DNA of 18,078 bases. It comes from Deltaproteobacteria bacterium. GTDB lineage: Bacteria > Desulfobacterota > JAENJC01. Every line of letters begins with the position of its first letter. Position 1 is the stretch's first letter. Both the position numbers and the translations under genes were made by a program. The notes beneath the pieces are model-generated. The model saw only the letters and a list, made by a program, of their open reading frames with translations. It had not been told where the DNA came from and did no database searches. Below, in pieces: positions 6,072-13,450 of the stretch. The DNA is taken from positions 1-18,078 of the forward strand of contig JACQYJ010000091.1 in NCBI GenBank assembly GCA_016208525.1, written 5' to 3'.

Positions 6072-6632
6072 TCATCCTTTTCTATAAAATGATAACTCCG
6101 TATCCCCGTACTTTCTTCGGTCTGCAAGGGTCAGACCGTCATATTCCGTTAAAGGCTTCTCCCGTAAGGAGTGTTCGGCTATCACAACTGCGCCGTCCTC
6201 AAGGATGTCTCTGCTTACGATCTCCTCCATGGTCTTCTCAATAAGGCCTTTCCCATAGGGTGGATCAAGGAATAGCAGGTTGAACCTGGTATTCCTTTTA
6301 GACAGAATTTTAATGCCAGATTCGACAGTTGCCTGGATTATCTCCGACCTCTCAGCAAAACCGCAGGTATCTATGTTCTCCTTAAGTATATTAATGCTCC
6401 CACGGTTCTCATCTACGAATACAGCCTTATCTGCGCCCCTGCTTAAGGCCTCTATCCCCAGATTTCCAGTCCCTGAAAAAAGGTCCAGTACCTTCATGTT
6501 TTCAAGTGGGCCGAAATTGGATGCTATTATATTAAAGAGCGATCCCTTAACTTTGTCGGCTGTCGGCCTTATCTTGTCGCCCCTGAAGGATACAAGCCTC
6601 CTCCCCCTGGCAGTGCCGCTTATAACTCTCAT
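6072..6632 (-). CDS. rsmD: 16S rRNA (guanine(966)-N(2))-methyltransferase RsmD
   Basis: Methylates N2 of G966 in 16S rRNA during small-subunit assembly, using SAM. From the chosen start the protein is 186 residues and begins MRVISGTARGRRL, the nearly invariant family N-terminus. A longer in-frame extension to 6812 is rejected because its translation reads through intergenic repeat sequence. Motif I is VLDLFSGTGNLGIEALSRGA (48-67), an acidic VFVDEN follows, and the catalytic motif FLDPPY sits at 121-126, then a C-terminal RKYGDTELSFY typical of RsmD. An AGGA lies about 10 bases before the ATG, with a second GGAG directly adjacent. A good promoter lies about 30 bases further upstream (6664-6692). 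coaD follows after the 74-base repeat spacer, probably in one transcript. Confidence 0.95.
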   Translation of the reverse strand: MRVISGTARGRRLVSFRGDKIRPTADKVKGSLFNIIASNFGPLENMKVLDLFSGTGNLGIEALSRGADKAVFVDENRGSINILKENIDTCGFAERSEIIQATVESGIKILSKRNTRFNLLFLDPPYGKGLIEKTMEEIVSRDILEDGAVVIAEHSLREKPLTEYDGLTLADRRKYGDTELSFYRKG

Positions 6633-6663
6633 CTCCTGCTGATCCTGAAAATCTGTTTGAGAG

Positions 6664-6692
6664 AGGTTAGAATAAAGCTCCCCTTTTGTCAA
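6664..6692 (-). promoter_or_regulatory. Sigma70-type promoter for rsmD
   Basis: On the minus strand a perfect -35 TTGACA (6692-6687) is separated by 17 bases from TAACCT (6669-6664), which keeps the key TA...T of a -10. The expected start of transcription is near 6657, giving a leader of about 25 nt to the rsmD ATG at 6632 that includes the AGGA site. Position and spacing fit well, and it may also drive coaD and mod. Confidence 0.6.
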
Positions 6693-6746
6693 GCAGGTGA
6701 GAGTTGAATGGGATATATAAACCATTAAACCTAAATTCTGCAATTG

Positions 6747-6888
6747 GCCGCAGATGCACGCAGATAAACGCAGATAAAACCAATAGTTATTGTTTGTAAT
6801 GATTTTACCCAAAAGGTGAGTATTCGTTTTTGTTTAAGTCTTTGAAATATCAGTGCAAATCCGTGCAAATCCGTGTAAATCTGTGGCT
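6747..6888. repeat. Pair of ~10-bp-periodic repeats facing each other in the rsmD-gltA spacer
   Basis: The 312-base spacer 6633-6944 holds no gene. It contains two related arrays in opposite orientation. On the minus strand, 6779-6747 reads tttatctgcg twice, then tgcatctgcggc. On the plus strand, 6853-6888 reads gtgcaaatcc twice, then gtgtaaatctgtggct. Both have 10-base periodicity and end in a ctgYgg-c motif, so they are arms of an imperfect long inverted repeat about 142 bp across. This resembles a dispersed intergenic family seen in environmental genomes (from memory). The rest of the spacer holds the divergent promoters. Confidence 0.7.
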
Positions 6889-6910
6889 AAATGCTTTTTT
6901 TAGGTTAAAA

Positions 6911-6938
6911 TGTACAAATCATTTCTTTGTGGTATGAT
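6911..6938 (+). promoter_or_regulatory. Candidate promoter for gltA, predicting a leaderless mRNA
   Basis: A -10 TATGAT (6933-6938, 5 of 6 consensus) has a -35 TGTACA (6911-6916, 4 of 6) 16 bases upstream. Transcription would start about 7 bases past the -10, at or next to the A of the gltA ATG (6945). No Shine-Dalgarno-like purine run lies between the -10 and the ATG, which supports leaderless translation. The -35 is weak. Confidence 0.45.
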
Positions 6939-6944
6939 TAACCC

Positions 6945-8411
6945 ATGCCTGAAGCCAAGAAGAACAAACTTGCCATTCCAAGACAACCTATGCCTGAAAG
7001 GGCTCCATTGGAGAGGGTTATAGACTTCATGGAGGTGCCATTGGGTTATGCTGATGATGCGGCAGTGGTTGAGGCTGAAAGATGCCTCAATTGCAAGGAC
7101 CCGCAGTGTGTAAAGGGATGCCCTGTAGGGATAAATATCCCAGGTTTCATTAAGCTGATTCTGGAAGGCAGACCTGGCGAGGCGGCAAAGAAAATAAAGG
7201 AGACCAGTTCCCTTCCTGCAGTATGCGGCAGGGTATGTCCCCAGGAAGACCAGTGCGAAAAACTATGCATAGTCGGAAAGAAGAACAAACCCGTTGCCAT
7301 TGGTAATCTCGAAAGGTATGCAGCAGACCGGGAGATGGACCATGGAGTCGAAATCCCTGGACCCAAACCCCCTACCGGCAGGCGTGTGGCAGTAGTGGGT
7401 GCGGGCCCCGCAGGCCTCACATGCGCCGGAGAACTATCCAGGATGGGGCACAGTGTTACCATATTTGAGGCCTTACACAAGGCTGGAGGGGTGCTTGTTT
7501 ACGGGATTCCTGAATACAGGCTTCCTAAAAAGATTGTAGAGAAAGAGATTGACTACCTGAAGGGGCTTGGGGTCAGGATAGTCCTTGACGCCCTTATAGG
7601 AAGGACTTATACGATAGACGATCTTTTAAAGGAATTTGACGCCGTATTCGTCGGCACAGGCGCCGGGCATCCGACATTCCTGAATATTCCCGGTGAGAAC
7701 CTGAACGGGATTTATTCCGCCAATGAGTATCTCACGAGGATCAACCTCATGAAGGCGAATCTCTTTCCTCAGTCACATACGCCTGTCACAAGGGGGAAGA
7801 ATATAGCTGTAATCGGCGGAGGGAACGTGGCCATGGATGCCGCAAGGACAGCCCTCAGGATGAAGGCCGACACGGTTACCCTTATTTACAGGAGGGGGAG
7901 GGAAGAACTCCCTGCAAGGATTGAAGAGGTGACAAGGGCCGAGGAGGAAGGGGTCAGATTTCAGCTCCTTACCTTGCCCCTCCGGTTTATCGGGAACAGT
8001 GAAGGGTGGGTGGAGAAGGTAGAATGTGACAGGATGGAGCTTGGCGAGCCTGACGCAACAGGGAGGAGAAGGCCTCTCCCTGTTGCAGGATCTGAGTTTG
8101 CTATTGACACAGACCTGGTAATAGTAGCCATAGGGACTGATGCCAATAATCTTCTGACAAACGTTACACCCGGGCTTGAGGTAAACAAAAGAGGTTATAT
8201 AGTTGTTGATGAGGCAACTGGAAAGACAACGAAGGAAGGAGTATACGCCGGCGGTGACAACACAACAGGGGCGGCCACGGTAATCCTTGCCATGGGAGCA
8301 GGGAAAAGGGCGGCTAAGGCGATAGATGAATACCTCCTAAATCCTGCAATAGAAGTGGAAGTATCAAAACTTAAGACAAGGGTTGAGAGACTGGAAGCAA
8401 CCCGGCATTAG
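6945..8411 (+). CDS. gltA: NADPH-dependent glutamate synthase (homotetrameric GltA / small-subunit type)
   Basis: An FAD- and iron-sulfur-containing NAD(P)H oxidoreductase of the glutamate synthase beta-subunit family. The N-terminal domain has two cysteine clusters for 4Fe-4S centres: C47, C50, C55, C59 (CLNCKDPQCVKGCP) and C94, C98, C104, C108 (CGRVCPQEDQCEKLC). The FAD Rossmann motif VAVVGAGPAGLTCA spans 148-161, and the NADPH site IAVIGGGNVAMDAARTA 287-303, with YRRGREELPAR after it and the C-terminal FAD contact GVYAGGDNTTGAATV. At 488 residues it is some 20 longer than usual because of a charged C-terminal tail (EVSKLKTRVERLEATRH). The opening (MPERAPLERVIDFMEVPLGY) fits the single-subunit GltA subfamily of anaerobes and archaea. 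The alternatives are gltD, or nfnB with an NfnA partner; no such partner is adjacent. It ends 6 bases from the convergent mfd stop. Confidence 0.9.
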   Translation: MPEAKKNKLAIPRQPMPERAPLERVIDFMEVPLGYADDAAVVEAERCLNCKDPQCVKGCPVGINIPGFIKLILEGRPGEAAKKIKETSSLPAVCGRVCPQEDQCEKLCIVGKKNKPVAIGNLERYAADREMDHGVEIPGPKPPTGRRVAVVGAGPAGLTCAGELSRMGHSVTIFEALHKAGGVLVYGIPEYRLPKKIVEKEIDYLKGLGVRIVLDALIGRTYTIDDLLKEFDAVFVGTGAGHPTFLNIPGENLNGIYSANEYLTRINLMKANLFPQSHTPVTRGKNIAVIGGGNVAMDAARTALRMKADTVTLIYRRGREELPARIEEVTRAEEEGVRFQLLTLPLRFIGNSEGWVEKVECDRMELGEPDATGRRRPLPVAGSEFAIDTDLVIVAIGTDANNLLTNVTPGLEVNKRGYIVVDEATGKTTKEGVYAGGDNTTGAATVILAMGAGKRAAKAIDEYLLNPAIEVEVSKLKTRVERLEATRH

Positions 8412-8417
8412 CGCCTG

Positions 8418-11400
8418 TCACACCAGCCTTTCCAGGGTCTCTCTGACCTCTTTATAGATTCCTTCAAGGGTCTCGTCCTTCAGGAAGATGATAAGCTGGC
8501 TGCCGGGGGTGAACTTGATCCTGTCCTTTTTCTCCTTTATCAGCTCTATAACCTTTTCAGGCCTTACAGGAGTACGCGGATCGAAGGTTATAGAAACGCG
8601 CCCCCTGGCGGCATCTATTGACGTGACCAAGGCCTTTCTGATGACCCTCTTTATCTCCATCAAAGTGAGAAGGTTTTCAACAAGCTGAGGAAGTGGCCCG
8701 TAGCGGTCCCTTAGCTCGTCGGCTATCTCCGCCACATCTCCGTCTTCCCTGACAGAGGCAAGTCTCTTGTAAATGACAAGCCTTTCATTTACGTCATCCA
8801 TATAGTCATCAGGTATATATGCAGCAACGCAGAGGTTTATATTCGGTTCCACATCCGGTATGTTCTCCTCACCCTTCAGCTCCGCCACCGCCTCTTCAAG
8901 GAGCTGCGTATACAGGTCAAACCCTACCGCCTCGATCTGACCGGACTGCTCTCCCCCAAGGAGGTTCCCTGCTCCCCTTATCTCCAGGTCGTGGGCAGCT
9001 ATCTTGAAACCTGAGCCAAGTTCAGTAAGCTCCTGAATAATCTCAAGCCTCTTCCTGGCATCCACTGTTATGGTTTCTTCGGCAGGGACAAGGAGGTATG
9101 CATACGCCCTGTGCTTTGACCTTCCCACACGCCCCCTGAGCTGATAGAGCTGGGAGAGACCGAAGGTGTCGGCCCTGTTTATGATGATGGTGTTGGCAGC
9201 AGGGATGTCCAGGCCTGACTCTATTATGGTGGTGCAGAGGAGGATGTTTTTTTCGCCGTTCATAAATGAGAGCATGACCTTCTCCAGTTCATGCTCATCC
9301 ATCTGGCCGTGGCCCACTACTATCCTGGCCTCTGGGATCAAGGCATGCAGGTGATCTGCCATGGTCCCGATGCTCTCAACCCTGTTGTGGACGAAGAAGA
9401 CCTGCCCTCCTCGCCGAAGCTCCCTCTCTACCGCCTCTTTTATGATATCATCGCTGAACTTGGACACAAATGTCTTTATTGCGAGCCTGTCCTCAGGAGG
9501 GGTGTTTATCACGGAGAGGTCGCGGATCCCCATCAGCGACATGTGAAGGGTGCGGGGGATTGGCGTTGCCGTAAGGGTTAAGACATCCACCTGCTTCATC
9601 AGCTTCTTCAGCTTCTCCTTGTGGCTGACCCCGAACCTCTGCTCCTCGTCCACAACTATCAACCCTAAATCCTTAAATACTATCTCTTTCTGTAAAAGCT
9701 TGTGGGTGCCTATTACTATATCTATCCCGCCTTCCCGAAGCTTTTTTACGATCTCCTTCTGCTCCTTTGGAGACTTGAACCTGGACAGCATCTCTATCTT
9801 CACCGGGAAAGAGGACATCCTCCCATGAAAGGTCTGGAGGTGCTGGGATGCAAGGACAGTGGTCGGGACGAGGACGGCAACCTGCTTTCCGTCCAGCACC
9901 GCCTTGAATGCAGCCCTGATGGCCACCTCGGTCTTCCCGTACCCCACATCTCCGCATACAAGCCTGTCCATGGGTTTAGGTTCGGTCATGTCGCATAAAA
10001 CGTCTTTGATCGCCTCCATCTGGTCCGGGGTCTCCTCGTACTCAAAGGCCGCCTCAAATTCATCGAAGTAATGGTCAGGAGGCGAGTAGGCGAAACCCTC
10101 CATCACCTTTCTTGCGGCATATATATCCAGGAGCTCCGCTGCCATCTCCTTTATCTTTTCCTTGACCCTTTTCTTTAGCTTGTCCCAGGAGGTCCCGCCC
10201 AGCTTGTCAAGTGTCGGCCCCTCTCCACCAGTGTACTTCTGAACCTGGTCCATCCGGTATACGGGCAGATACAACTTATCCTTCCCTGCATATTCTATGA
10301 GGAGGAAGTCTCCGTCCACCCCTCCGATATTCAGTTTCTGAAGTCCCCGGTGTATCCCTATCCCATGGTCTATATGCACTATGGGGTCGTTTACCTTGAG
10401 GTCCGAGAGGGATGTTATAAAGGCGGAGGTCTTGGCCTTTACCTGCCTGAGCCTAACCCTCCGGCCAAATATCTCCTCTTCCGTGACGATGACAAGCCTC
10501 TCTGATGGAACCCTGAAGCCGTGGTTCAGCATGCCTGTCGCGGTAAAAAGCCCGGGGGTGTCTTGAAGGGAGAAGATGTCGTAGCTCCAGACCCTCCTGG
10601 CTCCCATATCCTTTCCCTTCAGAAGCTCCTCGACCCTCTCTGTCTGCCCGGGTGTGTGGGATGCTATGACCACTCTCATCCCCTCCCTGAGCCACCCCCT
10701 GCTTAGTTCCACGAATCTGTCGAAGGCCCCGTCCTTCTTTGTAAGGCCAAGCCTTATGTCTTCGTTGCCTTTTACATCGAAATGCAGGGGTGTCTCTCCA
10801 ACCGCCCCTACGGCAAGCCTCGACATATCTACATTTGGATATCCATTAAGGATAGAGAGCAGCTCATCGGCGCGAAGGGGCGATCCTTGTAATCCTCCGT
10901 CTTCTTCTTCCAGACCTGCCCTTCTCTCCTCTGTCTCCTTTTCGATCCTCTTCAGTTCATCCTCAATGCCGGCAGGCTCCAGAAGGAAGACAGGGGCCGA
11001 TTTCGGCAGGTAATTGAAGAGGGTGACCCCACTGTGTATCAGCCCTTCGACAAGCTCAGGGCGAACGTTATTTTCCCGTTCATGCTGAGCCTGTCGAAGC
11101 ATGGGAGAACTCCCGACTGGAAGGATGATGACGGAGTTCAGGTTCTTTACAGACCTCTGGGATGCAGGCTCAAACTCCCTTATAGACTCTACCAAATCCC
11201 CCACGAACTCAACCCTGACAGGGTTTTCTGTGGAAGGGGGGAATATGTCTATGATCCCGCCCCTTCTGCTCCACTCACCGACTTCATGCACCATGCCGAC
11301 CCGCGAATACCCTCCATTTGAAAGCTTCTCTACAAGGGATTCCAGCTCCGTCTCTTCACCCGCCTCCAGGTAGTCCATGGAGCTGTTCAGAAAATCCCTG

Positions 11401-11780
11401 GGGGGCGCCTTCTGTATAAGGGCAGATACAGGCGCCACAATTATTGGAGATCCTGTCATGAGGGCATATATGGCGGAAACCCGATCTCCCATGGTTTCCA
11501 GTGACGGGGAAACCCTGTCAAAGGGGAGGGTCTCCCATGATGGGAATAGATGGACAGAACCTGGCAAAAAGAAGGAGATGTCTTCTGCAACCCTTTCCGC
11601 CTCTTCAGGCAGAGGCGTTAGAATGAGAAATGGGCCGTCCGTATCTCTTTTAAGGTTTGCTATAAGGGATGCAGGGAACGAGCCGGCAGCGCCTGTTATC
11701 GCAGTTTTTTTTACACCTTTATTTATTGATTCAAGAAGGGATTTGTAAAATGGGTTTTTTTTAGATGTGATATCCGCCAT
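8418..11780 (-). CDS. mfd: Transcription-repair coupling factor Mfd
   Basis: An ATP-dependent DNA translocase that displaces RNA polymerase stalled at lesions and recruits UvrA. Domains in order are the UvrB-like D1a/D2 (about 1-220, e.g. LFPSWETLPFDRVSPS, RRGGIIDIFPP), the RNA-polymerase-interacting CarD-like domain (about 460-530, NDPIVHIDHGIGIHRGLQKL), a RecG-like helicase with Walker A GDVGYGKTEV (610-619), DEEQ (711-714), TATPIPRT (737-744) and GRVGRSKHRAYAYLL, and the C-terminal TRCF/UvrA-masking domain. Residues about 226-247 (MLRQAQHERENNVRPELVEG) are the translation of a dispersed REP-like repeat at 11043-11104. The usual ~50-residue helical segment expected before the LFSYLP-like strand (here LFNYLPKSAPVFLL) is missing or replaced. 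The total of 1120 aa is somewhat short of the usual ~1150. AGGAG overlaps the nadE stop and the ATG is 6 bases after it, so translation is coupled to nadE. Confidence 0.95.
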   Translation of the reverse strand: MADITSKKNPFYKSLLESINKGVKKTAITGAAGSFPASLIANLKRDTDGPFLILTPLPEEAERVAEDISFFLPGSVHLFPSWETLPFDRVSPSLETMGDRVSAIYALMTGSPIIVAPVSALIQKAPPRDFLNSSMDYLEAGEETELESLVEKLSNGGYSRVGMVHEVGEWSRRGGIIDIFPPSTENPVRVEFVGDLVESIREFEPASQRSVKNLNSVIILPVGSSPMLRQAQHERENNVRPELVEGLIHSGVTLFNYLPKSAPVFLLEPAGIEDELKRIEKETEERRAGLEEEDGGLQGSPLRADELLSILNGYPNVDMSRLAVGAVGETPLHFDVKGNEDIRLGLTKKDGAFDRFVELSRGWLREGMRVVIASHTPGQTERVEELLKGKDMGARRVWSYDIFSLQDTPGLFTATGMLNHGFRVPSERLVIVTEEEIFGRRVRLRQVKAKTSAFITSLSDLKVNDPIVHIDHGIGIHRGLQKLNIGGVDGDFLLIEYAGKDKLYLPVYRMDQVQKYTGGEGPTLDKLGGTSWDKLKKRVKEKIKEMAAELLDIYAARKVMEGFAYSPPDHYFDEFEAAFEYEETPDQMEAIKDVLCDMTEPKPMDRLVCGDVGYGKTEVAIRAAFKAVLDGKQVAVLVPTTVLASQHLQTFHGRMSSFPVKIEMLSRFKSPKEQKEIVKKLREGGIDIVIGTHKLLQKEIVFKDLGLIVVDEEQRFGVSHKEKLKKLMKQVDVLTLTATPIPRTLHMSLMGIRDLSVINTPPEDRLAIKTFVSKFSDDIIKEAVERELRRGGQVFFVHNRVESIGTMADHLHALIPEARIVVGHGQMDEHELEKVMLSFMNGEKNILLCTTIIESGLDIPAANTIIINRADTFGLSQLYQLRGRVGRSKHRAYAYLLVPAEETITVDARKRLEIIQELTELGSGFKIAAHDLEIRGAGNLLGGEQSGQIEAVGFDLYTQLLEEAVAELKGEENIPDVEPNINLCVAAYIPDDYMDDVNERLVIYKRLASVREDGDVAEIADELRDRYGPLPQLVENLLTLMEIKRVIRKALVTSIDAARGRVSITFDPRTPVRPEKVIELIKEKKDRIKFTPGSQLIIFLKDETLEGIYKEVRETLERLV
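11043..11104. repeat. REP-like palindrome inserted in frame in mfd
   Basis: The two arms cccttcgacaagctcagggc (11043-11062) and catgctgagcctgtcgaagc (11081-11100) are imperfect inverted copies, with an AT-rich centre ttattttcccgt. The motif gagcttgtcgaaggg is shared with the element at 2349-2487. It is translated on the minus strand as LRQAQHERENNVRPELVEG in mfd without disturbing the frame. It is out of character with the high conservation of the rest of the gene. Confidence 0.85.
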
Positions 11781-11786
11781 ATGCTC

Positions 11787-13301
11787 CTAATAAATCTCGT
11801 ACCTGTTGGTTATCGGCATTCTCCAGTCCTTTCCAAGGGCCCTCGGCGTAATCTTTATCCCGGGAGCAGCCTGTCTCCTCTTGTATTCAGAGGAGTCTAC
11901 CATGCGGATCACCTTTCTGACCGTCTCAACCTGGAAACCAAGGGAGACCAACTCTTCGATCCCTTTGTTCTCCTCTATATATCCCTTTAGTATGGAGTCC
12001 AATACGTCATAAGGCGGGAGGGTGTCCTGGTCTGTCTGGTTCGGTTTCAGTTCAGCGGTAGGCGCCTTTGTCAGAACCGTTTCAGGGATTATCTCCCTCC
12101 CCTTGATGGAGTTTATGTACCGGCAAAGCTCATAGACCATGGTTTTTGGAACATCCTTTATGACAGCAAACCCTCCTGCCATGTCCCCATACAGGGTGGC
12201 ATAACCGACGCTCATCTCGCTCTTGTTCCCTGTGGTCAGCACAAGCCAGCCGAACTTGTTGGAAAGGGCCATTATGATGTTTCCCCTTGTCCTTGCCTGA
12301 AGGTTTTCCTCAGTGGTGTCCGGGTTGACCCCGCTGAACACCTCCTTCAGGTCGTTAAGGTAGGATTCAAAAGTCTCCTGGATATGGATGGTAAGGAGTT
12401 TAATCCCAAGGTTTCGGGCGACCCTTTCCGCATCCTCCCTGCTTTCCCTTGAGGTGTAATATGAAGGTAGGAAGGCAGTGGTGACGTTCTCCTTTCCAAT
12501 GGCGTCAACAGCAATGGCTGCTACCAGCGCCGAATCCACCCCGCCGCTCAGGGCAATACTGACCCCTGAGCCCTCAGATATATCTACCGTTATCAACGCC
12601 TCTTCAAAGGAGATTCCCCTTGCTATAATCCTTCCCTGGTTATCGAAGACCATGCTGTGCCCGTCGAATACCAGCTCATCCTGACCGCCGACTGCATTGA
12701 TATATGCTATTGCCGCAGAATTATCAGCGGCCCTCGATGATACCATCTCCTCCCTTACCTTCCACTTTTTATAATAGAAGGGAGAGGCGTTTATATTTAT
12801 TATTACCTCCGCCCCAGCCATGGCCTCGATCATGACAGGCCCTTCAGGGTACCATATATCCTCACAGATGCTTATCCCGATATCTATACCCTTTAATGTC
12901 ACGATAAGTGGTTCTTTCCCTTTCTTAAAGTACCTCTCCTCGTCGAATACGGAGTAGTTCGGCAGGTACATCTTCCTGTAAACAGCGGAGAGCGCACCAT
13001 CGTGAAGGATTGCGGCAGCGTTGTATATCTCTTTTTCACCATCTACAAACCCGACAACGGCAGTTAATCCACTGGTTTCTTTCTGAATGACCCTGAGCGC
13101 CTCCAGATTATCCATGATGAAGCCGGGCTTTAAAAGGAGGTCTTCCGGCGGATACCCTGTCACCGCCATCTCAGGGAAGGCAACTATGTCAGCCCCCTGC
13201 TTCCATGCCTTCTGTATATATTCGATGATCTTTTTTGTATTTCCAGCCAGGTCGCCGACTGTGGGGTTTATCTGGGCAAGGGATACTCTGAGCTTCTCCA
13301 T
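11787..13301 (-). CDS. nadE: Glutamine-dependent NAD+ synthetase, with shortened interdomain linker
   Basis: Makes NAD+ from nicotinic acid adenine dinucleotide, ATP and glutamine. The N-terminal nitrilase-type glutaminase carries the Glu-Lys-Cys triad E44 (FPEMAVTGYPPEDLLL), K110 (YRKMYLPNYSVFDEERYF) and C146 (ISICEDIWYP). The synthetase domain has the PP-loop SGGVDS (252-257), then RTRGNIIMALSN, LTTGNKSEMSVGYATLYGDM, and TKAPTAELKPNQTDQDTLPPYDVLD. Length is 504, while the family usually has about 540-580. The shortfall is at one point: the sequence passes from EEALITVDI (end of glutaminase) to SGVSIALSGG (PP-loop strand) within 5-6 residues. Relatives have a linker and a helix of the type E-x-Y-x-A-L-V-L-G-x-R-D-Y there. 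The enzyme may be impaired, or the sequence may have an assembly gap. It is divergent from uvrA, 6 bases ahead of mfd, with no clear Shine-Dalgarno. Confidence 0.92.
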   Translation of the reverse strand: MEKLRVSLAQINPTVGDLAGNTKKIIEYIQKAWKQGADIVAFPEMAVTGYPPEDLLLKPGFIMDNLEALRVIQKETSGLTAVVGFVDGEKEIYNAAAILHDGALSAVYRKMYLPNYSVFDEERYFKKGKEPLIVTLKGIDIGISICEDIWYPEGPVMIEAMAGAEVIININASPFYYKKWKVREEMVSSRAADNSAAIAYINAVGGQDELVFDGHSMVFDNQGRIIARGISFEEALITVDISEGSGVSIALSGGVDSALVAAIAVDAIGKENVTTAFLPSYYTSRESREDAERVARNLGIKLLTIHIQETFESYLNDLKEVFSGVNPDTTEENLQARTRGNIIMALSNKFGWLVLTTGNKSEMSVGYATLYGDMAGGFAVIKDVPKTMVYELCRYINSIKGREIIPETVLTKAPTAELKPNQTDQDTLPPYDVLDSILKGYIEENKGIEELVSLGFQVETVRKVIRMVDSSEYKRRQAAPGIKITPRALGKDWRMPITNRYEIY

Positions 13302-13307
13302 GCAATA

Positions 13308-13336
13308 AAATTAGCAAAAAAGGTGGGTCATGTAAA
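13308..13336 (-). promoter_or_regulatory. Weak candidate promoter for nadE-mfd
   Basis: On the minus strand TTTACA (13336-13331, 5 of 6 for a -35) lies 17 bases before TAATTT (13313-13308), a poor -10. A start 7 bases later would fall at the A of the nadE ATG (13301), again predicting a very short or absent leader. This agrees with the lack of a ribosome-binding site, but the -10 match is weak. Confidence 0.3.
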
Positions 13337-13437
13337 GGGTAAATACCGTTTACAAGGGGACGCCGGCCTGGTAGAAGCGCTGTCTGGGCCCAGTTGACTC
13401 ATAATCCCCTTTACCTTAGCGCACTTATCGTGTAAAC
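13332..13437. promoter_or_regulatory. Divergent nadE-uvrA control region with interleaved inverted repeats
   Basis: The 149-base spacer contains two inverted pairs in the order A-B-A'-B': GTAAAGGG (13332-13339) with CCCTTTAC (13407-13414), and GTTTACA (13348-13354) with TGTAAAC (13431-13437). A TTGACT lies at 13394-13399. A possible uvrA promoter is TTTACC (13410-13415), 17 bases, TAAACT (13433-13438). No LexA box of a familiar type is visible. No strong Shine-Dalgarno precedes uvrA. Whether these repeats are operators is not known. Confidence 0.35.
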
Positions 13438-13450
13438 TGAATCCTTCGCT

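Noticed and set aside
6633..6812. 60-codon N-terminal extension of RsmD
   Set aside because: Its translation crosses the promoter and the decamer repeat. The family start MRVISGTARG at 6632 is nearly invariant and has a suitable upstream AGGA.
11034..11321. Plus-strand frame of 95 codons containing FDKLRAN and LSLSKHG
   Set aside because: Antisense to mfd. The recognisable words come from the repeat palindrome, which reads as such in several frames.
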